The notes under the pieces are model-generated. The model had not been told where the DNA came from and made no database searches. It worked only from the letters and a program-made list of their open reading frames with translations. A program made the translations under genes and the position numbers. DNA of 64,000 bases from Buxus sempervirens. Its lineage: Eukaryota > Streptophyta > Magnoliopsida > Buxales > Buxaceae. The stretch is from the NCBI GenBank assembly GCA_947561395.2, contig OX387193.1:28886276-28950275 (forward strand), read 5' to 3'. This document shows positions 33,001 through 46,543 of this stretch, piece by piece. Each line of letters starts with the position of its first letter. The stretch's first letter is position 1.

Positions 33001-36000
33001 CAGAGGTCGTATCTTATACAGGATGGTTTTCCATTCAGTGGCTTGGCATATTTGGATGGAGAGAAATCTTCATATCTTTCGTGATGAGTCATTACCCAGA
33101 GGACAGGTTTTTGATAAGGTGATTTTGGATGTAGCCTTTTGGGCATTGTTTAGACCAGAATTTAGAGGGTGGAGCACATCCCAAGTAGTACGAGATTGGA
33201 TGGAATGTTGCTTCTCCTCAGTGGGCACTTCAAGTAGGGTTATGGCTATATGGAGGGTGCCTGAGATTGGTGTTGTGAAAATTAACGTAGATGGTAGTTC
33301 ATTGGGCAATCCGAGTCTTTCTGGTATTGGAGGAGTTATGAGAGATTGGATGGGGACTATTTCCCGCATCTTTTGTGCTTTCGTGGGCATTGGTGACTCC
33401 ACTTGTGCAGAGATGATCGCTCTTCTTGCTGCCCTCTCCGAAGCTCAAAAGATGGGATTGAGGAATTTTGTGGTGGAGGGTGATTCTATTACAGTCATGA
33501 GATGGATGGACGGCATTTCTTTTGGATCATGGAGACTTCCACACCTAATTAGCAGAGCTAGAGCCATGGCACATGAGTTGAATGCCTCATTCAACCATGT
33601 GTGTAGAAAGGCTAATGGGATTGCAGACCGATTGGCTAAGTTAGGAGCTTCAAGATCAGATACATATTTTGATCCCGTCATGGAGAAGTTCTATGGCTTA
33701 TGTGTTGGCTGGTACTATATACATTTGGGGGGTCATATTTTTTGGGAGGTTTTTTGGGACTTTGTACATGGAAATGTGTATTACAGTTGTATAGGAATCC
33801 TTAAGGTACTTTGTGGGAAGATAGACAAAAGGGGAATCATAGACACATGTACACTTACACTTGTACTTACCTTTTACTTTCTTAATATATATACACACAT
33901 CATTGATTATCAAAAAAAGCAAAGATTTTAAACGTGGTAAGATTCAGATTTTACTGGCTTGCAATATCTTTTATTTTTTAACATATTTTGGAATTACAGA
34001 ATTAGCATCACTTGTAGTTCAAACCGCTTACATGGCTGTGTACATTATATGTAATATCAAGATAAATTAATGAGATGAGAACCTTGGTGCATTTAGGTAT
34101 CCTTTACTGACCGTCTCTTTTCTTTTTATAAGGTTTCTAAAGTATTTCAAAATACAATGGGGACAGGCCGTTTAGCTCCATCTAATATCAATCTCCACCT
34201 GTGCTTTAAAGCCTTCCATCCTACCTATTGATTATCTTGTCGCCCCCATAAGAAATAATCATATTCTTTATACTGTATTACTATGTTTCATCTGATCATC
34301 TTTCTCCTGATATTGCACATTTTTTTTTATCGGTAATAAGAGGGATAATATTAATTTAAAAGAAGGGAGCCAGAACATGTAAACTAAGTGTACAGAAAAG
34401 AAGAGGAATAAGCTTCTACAATTCCCTGAAATCCTCACACATCAACACTTCCTTAAGTTGCAGTCAATTGCAAGATTCCTTGCTTGATGCCCAAAAAATA
34501 ATACAACTGAGAGAATACTCAAATAAGGCCCTTGGAGATCTAGATTTATCATCAAAGATTCTCTTATTCTTCCCCTCCACAACACCTCATGACAAGAGGT
34601 CCCTTTGCACTGTTCCAAGAAGCAAGGACTTGCTTTAAATCTTTTGGTTGTACCCATATTACTCCAAATCTTGAAAAGGATTTCCAAATCTTGTGCGCAA
34701 CCGTACAATGAACTAACAAGTGGTTCACTGTTTCCAACCGAGCTTTGCATAATAGAACACATCTATTAGGTAATTGCTACCCGTTTTTCATGAGATTGTC
34801 AATTGTTAATATTTTTTCCAAAATCGCTGTCCATGTGAAAAACCCTACCATGGATGGAATAAGAGGTTGCCATAGCATTCTAGATAAATCAAAACTGATT
34901 CCTTGCTCACTTAATTTGCGATAGACTCTTATCCGAAAACTTACCGGTTCTTCCCCAAATCCATTTCATACTATCTTGTTCATTACCAGGTTGCTGACTA
35001 ATTATACTTCCCAGAAGACTAGCAAGGGAATCCACCTCCCAATCAAACATGCTCCTTCTAAATTTCAAATTCCGACTAATCCTTCCTACTCTTTGTAATG
35101 CCTTGAAATTTTAAAAAAGGGTAAAATAGTAATTTTAAAATTACAATTAGAGCAATTAAATAAGGTTAAGTGGGTTAGCCTCTTCATTAAAAATAAAAGA
35201 GGTGCACCTAACCTAACCTAACCCAAGTTCTCTACGGATTTGGGATAGGATGGTAATTAGACAATTTAAAACCCTAGTATACATAGAAACCTTAAAACAG
35301 AATTAGGATCTTTTGTTATTTCTTTCATTAATTTGGACATGTGGTGATTGTGGAGGAACCCTAGAGAGTACTAGACCTATGATTCTAGAAGAGAAGAAAA
35401 GAGGATTTGGTGATAAAATTCAATAGAAAAATACTACAGAGCTTTGGGGTAGGTTGATCTACAATTTTCAAGTCGTTTGTAGAACCCTCACAATCAAAAC
35501 TTACTTCTGAGAATTTTTGGGTGTATAAGATGATTTAGAAGAGTGATTTTGTGATGAACAAGAGTGAAAAACACGATTGTATTGAGTTTAATTGATTATA
35601 AGCATGCTTGTGTGAAAATCTAGAAATTTGTATGGAGAGGTGAAATTCTTATTCCTTTGTTTAAACCTTGTTTTAATTCATGGGTTTTTCTTTTAACATG
35701 TTACTAGGTTGATTTGTATGGTTGTTTGTGTGTTTGATTGAAATCATGAAGGTTGATTATGGAACCGAAAACTATAACTTTAGGATTTCAATGGTGAGAT
35801 GGTCAAATTGTAATCCGGGTGAATTTGGTGAGTTTGGATAGTTAGGAAATCATTATTAGGTGCTTAGAAACATGTTAGATTTAATGGATGTGGAGAAATT
35901 CAGGTTGGAAACTCAAAATTATGAAATCTGGAAATTTTCAAGCGGGCGTTCGATGTAGGGCTTGAGCGCCACATCAGGCGCCTCGCCTGTAACTTTTATT

Positions 36001-39000
36001 TATTTTCAAACCCGAGAGTGACAAATCATAGAATAGTCGAACACTTGATCCAACGCTCGAGTGCTGGATGAATTTGTTTGGACGCTCGATATACAGCTCA
36101 AGTGTTAGATCAACCGTTAGGTATTTAGATTTCTGGGTTTGAACACCGCTTGAATGCCATGGCGAGCGCTAGGTTGTAAAGTATGAATCGATTGGGTGCT
36201 CGATAGGGAGCTTGAGCGTCAGGTTGAGCGACCAGCCCAAAATTGTGATTTTGTGTATTTTTGCATGATTTATGTAAGTTTAATTAAATCTATGCCTTGA
36301 TACATGTCTAAATACATGAATATGAACTTCTAGATTGGTTATTGACTGTTGATGCCAATTAAATTAGGATTTGACATATTTATTAGAATATTTGCCATGG
36401 TTGCTAATGAAGACCATGTGTGAGACCATGACTGAATTGCATTGAGCATTAGATAGGGTTGTTTGTAATCCATGCATGAGTCTGACATACTTTTAACACT
36501 GTATTTGGAACGGGTGAGGTGTGAGGGTCTACCAATAGTCCTTGTTCATATGATTTGATATTCTTACAATCGTAGTGAGGGCTTATCCGCGGAGTCCAAT
36601 ACCTAGCTTATAAGATGTGGCTACTAAGTGATGTAAGACCTTGAAGGGTAAATCTCTTAAAGGCATTAATAGGTTGAGACCATGTTATTGTTTAGAGCCG
36701 GAATTCACAAAGATGTTGTGGGCATCTTGAGATTAGATCTCCATTCCACAAATAGTGGCTTGGCATAGTGCTCCAATTGGTTAAAAGCCCGTAGAAATAC
36801 GATGTACACGTGGAATACTTCAAATTTCCCCGAGTGATATCGGTAAGTTGGAATGTGTGTCGGGTCAGAGATATCTAAACAATTTCACAAACACAGCAGT
36901 TATAAGGAGGCTGGTGGGATTAATCCTTATCTTGCAACTCTAAGATACTTCATGATGCAATAATGAATATCTCTAGAGGCTAGTCACACACTCTTTCACT
37001 GCGTACATTGCATACATGAATGATTGAGCATGTCTTGTGGATTTTGGAGTGTTTCTTTCATATAGAGTCATTAGAAGCCATATATTTGACCACATATAGT
37101 GATATTAGGGGTCTTCAATGCATTTGCACTTACTATTGCTTCTTTATTTTGACTATTGATTCAGCATGCTATATCTATCTCTTTTTATTCATATTGATTA
37201 TATTTGAGGGTATATTTCTACGGTTTGAGTTCTCCATGGGACTTGTTCTGTAGAGGTGATACCTACTGGGCTATTTGCTCATTCCCTACTATCTTTTTCA
37301 AGTGTGTATAAAGCAGCCTTTGAGGAGCAGGATTGTGCATAAGATGTGGACATGATTCGGCGTGCTTGGACGTCGGCGTAGTCTACTTAGAGTAGTAGAT
37401 ATGAGTTTATTTGATATCATGAACTAGTAGAGTAGGGTTTATTTGTATTTCTTTTAATACTAAACTATGGATAGTGGAATGTTTATCTTGTAGCATACTC
37501 TGATATTATGTTATTTAATGCAAATGGAGTTTAGTTTTCTTGTTTGTGCAAGATCTTGGTATTTCATTTCTATTTCTTTTGGAATTTTTATTGTATGCAT
37601 GTATTGTACATCGAGCACACGAGAGTTGGGAATCTGCTTGGGTTTTCACATTCGGATATGTGGAAACTACAATTACATCCTAGTATCCCTATTACCCCAT
37701 TACCCTTATTATTTATTAATTAATTATTATATTTATAGGGATAATATAGGTATAGATTTCAGGGCGTGACACTCCTTGAACACACAAATCTGCAATGCAC
37801 GCTTGAGCAGATGAAGTAATGTTGTATAAGTCTGGAAGTGCATCTTTTAGAGATACCTCTTCATACCAAGAATCTTTCCAAAATCTGATCTGGTCCCCCT
37901 TTCCTAATTGAAACCACAAACCAGGTAGAAGCAAATGAGAGAGTTTACAAATTGGCCTCCATAAGCTGCAGCCAATGTAACCATTCACCGAAGTTGGCAT
38001 CCAAGAGGCAAGGTTGTAGCCATATTTGACGATGATTAGGTTTCTCCATAAGCTTGATACATCAAACCCAAACCGCCAGCACCATTTTTCTAGCAAAGCC
38101 TGATTAAAAAGACACAAATTTCTAATGCCCAAACCACCTTCATCTTTGGCTCTATAAACCTCTTTCCAACTGACAAGGTGATACTTTCGTGAATCATCCC
38201 AACCTACCCAAAGAAAGTCTTGTTGGGTTTTTTCAATACTTTCAACAACTGACGCTGGAGCAATCAAAGAGGATAGCATATATGTTGGAAGATTAGAAAG
38301 TGCACCTTTTAGTAGAGCCTGATGTTGCATATTTTCTTTGTCACTCTCCTTCTTATTCTTAGCTCTTTCTAATAACTAATGATAGCGTACTCAAGTTAAA
38401 GAATAATGATCAGTTACAAAGCTGTAGCCTACCCATCAAGTAAGCCCAAATAAAAGATGACCAGAAAAGAAAAAATACAACTAATCTGCACCCAAAACAA
38501 AGAAAAGTTATCATTACCATTTAATGGCATTTCCTTCCAGTATCTCTCTTGCTATACTACCCACAGAAGGATTCTTTTCTTAGAAAACCTATCTAATAGA
38601 TAATTGAATAACCAGAGAAGGATTCCTTCACAATATCCCCCTCGGCAAGCCTGTCTATAATATAATCAGCTGATCTTGGCACCTGGGAGAACAAGATATT
38701 CAACTCATCCACATGGGGACCTCACTAGTCTACTTAAGATGTTGAAGTTCCTAAAAGCACAGTCAATGTTTGACAAGCAAAGACATTATTGTAGAGGAAC
38801 CTCTCTCTGCCTTCGAAACCTAAACCCATAAAGTCATGCCTACCTTAAGGTAACCATTTGCGCACAGATCTCTGCTTTGACCACATTCCCATCCTCAGTA
38901 GGACCAAAAATAATGAAAATACCTCCGAGCTTACATCTAAAGGTTATACAATGTCAAATGGTCCTAATTTGCCCATAAAGTTCCCAAGAAATTCAGCTTC

Positions 39001-40375
39001 ATAGTCCCTTTCCTCGAATCACTTCAAGCCAAAATGTATTTACATCGGTGATGGAAAGGTTATCCCTGCCCACTCTAATAAGTTTAGATATTGCTATCCT
39101 TCTGAAGTCAATGGAAGTAAAATCCTGCAATGCTACCAAAGACATTATAATGGAATGACTTATACATCACACTTTCTTCAATATGCTCTTGTTACTCTGT
39201 CCCCAAAGTGCCCCAAGTATTGCATGAAAGAACATTAATGGCAAATATTTTTCCTCAATCATAACAAAACGATGGAAAGCAAGAGAAAAGGAAATGGAGG
39301 CAACGATGGCTAATGACAGGTAAGAGCAACAATGAGACATAGGAGCTATGAATCTACCATTTGGAAAATAGACAACTAGTCATTAGTATGTGCCTGCCAC
39401 AAGTATCAGCCTTATAGTACTATTATATGATCTAAGGTGAGATTGCTAGCAAGTAAATAGATGGCCAAACTTCCGAAATTTATTAACCTGACATCAGTCT
39501 TGTCTCACATTAACTCAATTCATGTTCTCAATATGATAATCACTAAAAGCAATCGCCTTTATTCACATTTGAGACTAAAACTTCCATCATGGTTATCTTC
39601 AAGAGTAAAAAGCAGAAACCTTTGTGGATTGTTCATGAATGAAGACTATTAAGGGTTGAAGAGGTCAACATACATAGTTTATTTCATAATAATGGTTAAA
39701 AGGCACAGAACTTTGGGGATGTTCATAAATGAAGACTATTAAGGGTTGAAGAGGTTAACATAGATGTTTATTTCATAATAATGGTTGTTAGCTGATAGAT
39801 TCAACAAGAGTCACCGGCAGATCACTTGGAGTTTATTTAGAAGCTAGAAGCACCAGTTTGTGATTGTAATTTCATTTTAACAGTCAGCTTTCGTCTTTGG
39901 AGATAGGAAAGAAATAGGAAGGAGGAAATTTATGTGAAAAAAATGGATTGAGATTATGTGCATGAAACTTGAAATGAGATCCATATGGATGCAGATGAAT
40001 TATGTACATCATGGACACTCATCCATATCATGATATGACAAGGTGGAAAAGAATGGATTGAGATTATGTGCATGAAAACTTAAATGAACAAAAAAAAACT
40101 ACTTTAACAAGCACTTAATTGACATATAAGTGCTTTTGTTGTTGTGGAATAAGAAACCTTTGTATCTTAATGCATGAATTTAATTTATGCAAAGCGATTA
40201 GAGCAGGATCCACTTTTTGGGGAGTATGAGTCGAAGCAATAACAAGAATATTTCTAGCGAAATTTTCATAAAGTTATAATAAAGTGACATGTTTCACATA
40301 AATTTAAAATCTAAGAAAAATTATCATCATCACACATACACATATGCGCGCGCACAGAGAGAGAGAGAGAGAGAG

Positions 40376-40413
<38 letters not shown>

Positions 40414-43400
40414 TTAGGTATATATGTATGTATATGCACACATAAACACAGACACACACACATAATTATTTTATATATGTCAAGGATGTCTAGGTTTTAT
40501 AGGATATTACACACCATACAATGGCAAGGATGACCATTTGGCATCATTGGATGCTTAACTACTGAAGTAGTAGAATAGTCCTATCTGTACTACTCTTATG
40601 CAATAAAAAGATATAAATAAAATCAATTTGGCCCTTCCTCCTGGAACTGTGAATTAATTAGCATAAGATGGCTGCACATGTAATCAATTTGGAGAGACGC
40701 AATTTAGTACAAAAAAGAGAACAACGAAAGAATGAAGCAATTAGACCAACAAATATGCATTTCAACAAACAGGTCTCTTGAACATTAGCTGCTTTATGAT
40801 TATACAAGAAAACCAAAAATTACCTTCATCATAACTTTGACTTTTTCTTTAGAAGGGGGATCGAAGTGGGGCCCAGGCAAATGCTTGTTAATTCCACTAT
40901 ATCCAGAAAAAAGGGAAAAATATAAAACAAAGAAGGAAACCACAAAAGAGAGAGAAAGAAGGAAAGAAAAAAAAGCCTTGTGCAGGCTCTTCTTTCTTTC
41001 ACTCCTTTTGGTAGTGAAGAATGAAGAATCTTACTTGTAAACAAGTAGGACAGCAATATATAGGTCTTCAAATGTCAATTTAACTTTTCCTGATCCATCT
41101 TGGAAACGATTAAAAACCCTATCTGTTATCTTTCTTACTTGCTTATCTCTCCATTGTTTACCTGCAGAAACCTTTAACATCAGAAACATTATGAGAAAAA
41201 TACACTCTTTAAAAAACTAAAATTACTTCCAGGTTATTCATTTCATCAGAATAACTTCCTCAAGGAAAGGCCACACACCCCACTTGGATGATTAAACCAG
41301 ATTGATGGATAGCTGGAAGCCTGGAACATAGATTGGAGTGCATGGAATGTTGCACATATAAAATTACTGAAATATGGCTAAATTTTAACTATACATCATG
41401 CATCTAATATAGTTCTACCCAAGGTTTTCATTATCATTTCGATCGACATGTCACCGGCTACTGCAGGCAAAATCTCAAGATCTCCTACTTACAGGAAAAT
41501 CGCTAGAACATGATTTTTTCAGTAAAAAAATGAGAAAAAAGCATAAATATGGTAAAAGCATTCTAATATTATGGTTTTTCTAAGTTTAAGTGAGACTAAT
41601 ATATGCCCAAATACTTAATAATTGTGACAAAAACATATTTAAATATGGAATAATGGATCATTTGCATATTTAAAGGAAGTTTAATGATGAAGATACAATG
41701 GCAGAGGCTGATAGGCATGCATATTTACATAGTAAACCTGAAAATGAACACAAAAATAGAAAGTGCATGCATGAAGATACCATGGTCGCAGGTGACTTTT
41801 ACTTCATTTTGACGACATTTCAACGACTTACAGGAATGCTTGGCATTCCATTTTCTAGGGCGATGTGTTGCTAACTCTCCAAATAGCAACATTTCGCGAC
41901 ATTTTACAAAATGTCCCGACATTGAAAACAATGGTTTTACCAACATTCAACTATTTCCTAAAGAATTATTGGACACCAGGAATATTTAAAACAACAGAAA
42001 ATATACATACTGAAAAAATCCACAATAATGCTGCCACTTAATTTTTAATCACATATGAACTACTATAATTCCATATAAATATTGACTATTGGTTTCTAAC
42101 ACCTAACAAACAAATGATAATAAGAAGCTGTACACCAAATAGTTGGGGTTGGCAACAATGATCATCCCATCGTCCATGTCAATGTGATAGAACCCATAAC
42201 TACAATGATGTTATGTGCCTTCAAACCCATTCTGGAACTCCACCCAGAACCCTTCAGTGTCCTTCAAGCCATTTTAGATCCTTGAACTTGCACCATTTTT
42301 TGCCTTCTAGTGCCTCCACAGAATCTCCATTTTACATGCTGAAGACATCTAGCTCAACTTTGTTTTATCTCCCAAGAGGACTACTTCAAGAATCCCGAAG
42401 ATATGTTCATTGCTTACTTTATCTTTTCTAGTATCTTCACCCATTCATCTCAATATCAGCATATAAGCCACACTCATTATAACTAATTTGCCTCTTATAG
42501 CCCCAATATTCTACATTAATGTCCATAGAAATCCATAGAAATTAATCTAAACCTTAAAACATGGAAAACCAAAAAGAAAATTTTGGCGGTAAACATATAA
42601 AAGTGTATACAAGATCCAGCATATATCGTATCTGAAAAGGTCAAGGTAGACGCTTCATAGTCATTTATATAGGTGCAGCTCTGAAATAAGCAATTACATC
42701 CTAAGGCAGGCCCTAACAAGAATTCAAACTCCAATCATAAATTTTGGTTGGAAAGGATTGTAACCTGGTGCAGATCTGCCAAAGCAGGGAGCCAGAGTGG
42801 ACTGGTAACAGATATAAACTGTCATTTCGGTACAAAGTAACTCAGCTCAAACTTGAACTCATGTTTTAAAGCAGGCAGCACAGATGTTTGACTATCACAA
42901 CAAGTGACAGGTCCCTCAGGTTAAGAAAAGGACAAAAGAACAAAATTTTGCAAAACATAGCTATGCCAAAAAGATGTTAAATACACGTCTGCCATGAAGG
43001 AACTACATGACTTGCAACACTGAACACAAAATTTTAAGGTATCCTCATTGAACAAATATCAGCCTCACAAGATAACTACATTTATACCATTCATAGAACT
43101 TTTATCCAGATCATTCCATTTCCTTCTGAACTGAGACAAATATACGAGTGGTGAGCATCTAATACATATTTATCTTCGTCCCAGAAGATCTCTTTTCTGG
43201 ACTCAGACAACTAGGATGTATGGTCTGTCAAACAAGATTTTAAATATTGCTGCTGAGGGGCATGCCAACCCTTCTGCCTGCCGGCATATCGGCAATATGC
43301 CTCTGGCATATCACCGGTATAGTGTACAAACCTGATAGATAATTTTTTTATAAGCATAAATACATTTGAAAGGAAATTTCTGCAAGAATTTTTTTATTAG

Positions 43401-44063
43401 AAAAAAAATTACTGACACCCATCGATGGATTTGTTGTCACTGAACTGCATATCCAAAAATGAAGGATTCTGCAAAGTTTAGAAGCATCAAATTTGCATAA
43501 TAACATATTTACCTGACTAACACTCCTCTGAAATCACAACTCTCAAAGTTTATCTTGCATTGGAGGGAATAACACTCAAAATGAGTGTGAATCAACTTCA
43601 ATTTGAAGAATATTCAGGTACTTCTTCGAATTTAAAAAAAAAAAAAGCAAAAGAGGGTGTGAGAGATAAGTCGCTCAAAAATGGTTACTTATCTCTCAAA
43701 AGAGGGCTCTAAAAGCACTCTTTTGAGTAACATGCCAACTATATATTGTCTCTGACTCTCTGGAGAAGAAGTCTATTTTCTCCCAGATTATTGTTCTGGT
43801 CCAGGCCTTCAAAGGCGACTTATCACCAGCATTCTGCGGCATGCCGGCAATATTGTAAACATTGCTGCCAAGGGATGTGATGAGCCTTTGATAAAGTTCA
43901 CATGGATCATGATAGGGATTACCATTGCTATGATGCTAGATAACTGCACATGTATTCTCTTCATTCATGAAACAGCTGATTCTATATTGGCAATCCTCCA
44001 AGATTTATACACTAATGTCAGTCTAACTTCACCGCTGTGTGGGGACACTGGGGAGAGAAAGAA

Positions 44064-44104
<41 letters not shown>

Positions 44105-46491
44105 TTTCCCTCTCAAAGCTTTTTTGTCATAATTTTATTGATATAAACATGGACATCAAACTCTTTTACCATGTATTCAGGCTCCAAATTAATCAAATCT
44201 TTTGTCTCCGAAAATTTGTCAATGAAAAATTATCTTCTCTGGAAATGTGTTCTTCCTTTCAGTCAAGGGCAACTAATTGATGCCCATCTCACCAGGAGTT
44301 AAAAAAAACAAATATAATTCCTAACCTCTTCAGAAATAAAGGGCAGTATCAATCCAGACCAGAAAACTAGAAGCATCATTATCATCTCCTCAGGAATTTG
44401 ATTACCAGAACCTGTCTGAGAAGGCTTGAGGCGACAAGGCTTTCTCTTTTTCAGCTGTATTTTCTGAAACCCTCTTTATAAAATCTTCTTTAATTTTCAA
44501 AAGAAAAAAGAACCTGTCTGAGAAGTGTTTCTTGCTGTACTAGACACTTCATAGGCACTGTAGAGCTTTGCCTGAAGAAAGCATTTGAAGAGATCTCCAA
44601 ATTCCAGAAACATCAATTCATTAGCAATTGCATATGAGTTAGACAAGAAGTTCAATTTCCCAAGATTACCTTACATGTCTAAAGGTCTGTAAAATATAAT
44701 TTTGTTATAATTTTGTAATTAACTTACAATTTCCAGACAAAGAGAGAGAAGGTTCATCAATTGGTTTGATCCGAGTATGATACTTTTTCTGAACTATTAC
44801 TGCCTCACTACCAAAATCCAATTCTCTCACCCTGTTTCATCAATGATGAATTATAAGTTGAATTTATTTATGCCTCTGAAAGAAAAAAACACCAATGAGC
44901 CAAGCCTTTGTAGGCCACTTAAAAAAATTTTATGCAATGAGACATATAGGAAAGGAATAATTGTGAGCGGGGTAAGCAACAAAATAGTACACCAAGTTCA
45001 ATTCTATATTCAGAGATTTTCTTCAGAGAGGAAACAGAATACTACATATAAGGGAGGTAATAAAAACTTTCATAATCCTGGTAGTGCTCAGGAAGTCCAA
45101 GGTGTCAACAATGTTATAGACCAGAGCTGGGAATTCATAACAGGTTGAAAGCAAGAAATGCAGAAACCAGGACACATGTCTTGAGCTAGAATCACACTGT
45201 TCAGTCATTTCAGGCCATCACATATCAACAGAATCAGAAGCAGATCCTAAATTTCTATTAAGCCAGCTTCTTTTTTCCCAAAAAGTGGTTTCTCGCACTG
45301 GATCTGGAATCCACACACATACATACACAGAGATGGCATTGGCTTAAATGTGTTAGAAGACGCTTGTCAGCACTGGCATAGTAAATCTCAGATTCAAGTT
45401 ATCCAATTATCCATTATATTTGTGGTGATTGCTGCTCTAATTCTACATCTTGGGTTTTTCCATATCCACAACCTGCTCTGGCTCACCAGTCCCAAGTTCT
45501 AAATTTAGGTCAAAACTCTTCATATTGTTTGTTTTACATCCAAAAGAACATCGTTTGTTGCTTCAGGATTCTGAAAGCTGATGTGTCTCACAAAATTTCT
45601 TCATATCCATTTCTCAGGGTATCTGGTAACCATGTATGTCGGAGTTGATGATTTGACAGAACAAATAATAAGAAATCTCCATCCGAAATCCATAAGTAGG
45701 GCCATCCACTGCAGATTATTTGTAAGAAATACTAATTTATGGCAGGTCACTTGGGTCACCTAATCAAGATCTTTCCTTATAGCTTTTCCTCATATCTAAA
45801 AAGCTGGTGCAGTTGCTTGATTATCAGGTCAAGGCAATTCACTATCATTATCATTCTTTTGCACTAGTCCTTTTCTTCTTCATACGGGTCTTCAAACTCC
45901 TCCCAGTGAATCAATATGCAATCAGCATTACCCATCGTCTTCCTGGCATATAAGATACACCTTCAAATTATTGTGTCCATTGCCTGATTGGCAAGCAACA
46001 CATAATTTCTTGTCAAAGAAGCGCTCCCAAAAGAAAAACAGATTATTTTGGAATTTATATTAGTGCAAGCAAGGAGAAGCATACCAGCTTGCCCATCAAG
46101 TGGAAGGGTAACCAAATCAGGGTCCTAGAGAAAATTTCATCAGGAAAAGAGGGATCCCTCTTTGGTGAGGGAAGATGTAGCATAGCCTAGTTACCTGCAT
46201 CACCATCTTAATTTGATTTCATTTCATTTATTGGTTTAGACTCCCTCAATCAGGATGTACAGAGTACAGACAATGATAGCAAATGAAACTTTACAAATGC
46301 CTGAATGAACTCAATTTGAAACTCTGCTGGTGCAGCATCAATAAACCAATCAATGAGTGATCACTTGGCCCATCATTCAGAGGAATCTTCTTTTTTATTT
46401 TCAAAAATCTGACAATAATTGATCAGCAGTTTCATCATCTTCCTTGCTTACACAAACACAAACACTCTTATGCACACACACACATATATAG

Positions 46492-46543
<52 letters not shown>

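Larger units (their letters stand above)
34324..38317 (-). mobile_element. 5'-truncated L1 LINE split by a solo LTR
   Basis: The 3' end is at 34324: the minus strand ends TTACCGATAAAAAAAAA. The outer flanks CCTGATATTGCACATTTT (34306-34323) and CCTGATGTTGCATATTTT (38318-38335) differ at two positions and are taken as an old TSD. Minus-strand ORF2 pieces run [32 protein letters not shown] and [17 protein letters not shown] to DLCVQG. After the LTR they continue with [11 protein letters not shown], then [15 protein letters not shown]. Stops are scattered. A solo LTR sits at 35094-37771. Confidence 0.85.
38336..40343. other. Intron DNA, two small duplications only
   Basis: No gene or element ends recognised apart from the two duplications listed separately. 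Confidence 0.45.
17018..40823 (-). other. Intron 3 of the EF-hand gene, 23.8 kb, transposon-filled
   Basis: Bounded by GTAATT at its 5' side (40823 downward) and TTTTATGCAG at its 3' side (17018). The interior holds the hAT, three L1 copies, a solo LTR and several tandem duplications listed separately. Most LINE sequence is in gene-sense orientation; the hAT and one truncated LINE are antisense. Confidence 0.88.

Noticed and set aside
36000-37260. Short open frames within the 2.7 kb solo LTR
   Set aside because: No gag-pol motif; LTRs of this type are non-coding.
40829-41071. 80-codon minus-strand frame covering intron 2
   Set aside because: It reads through the 138 bp intron in another frame; the exon model with in-phase splice sites explains the sequence better.
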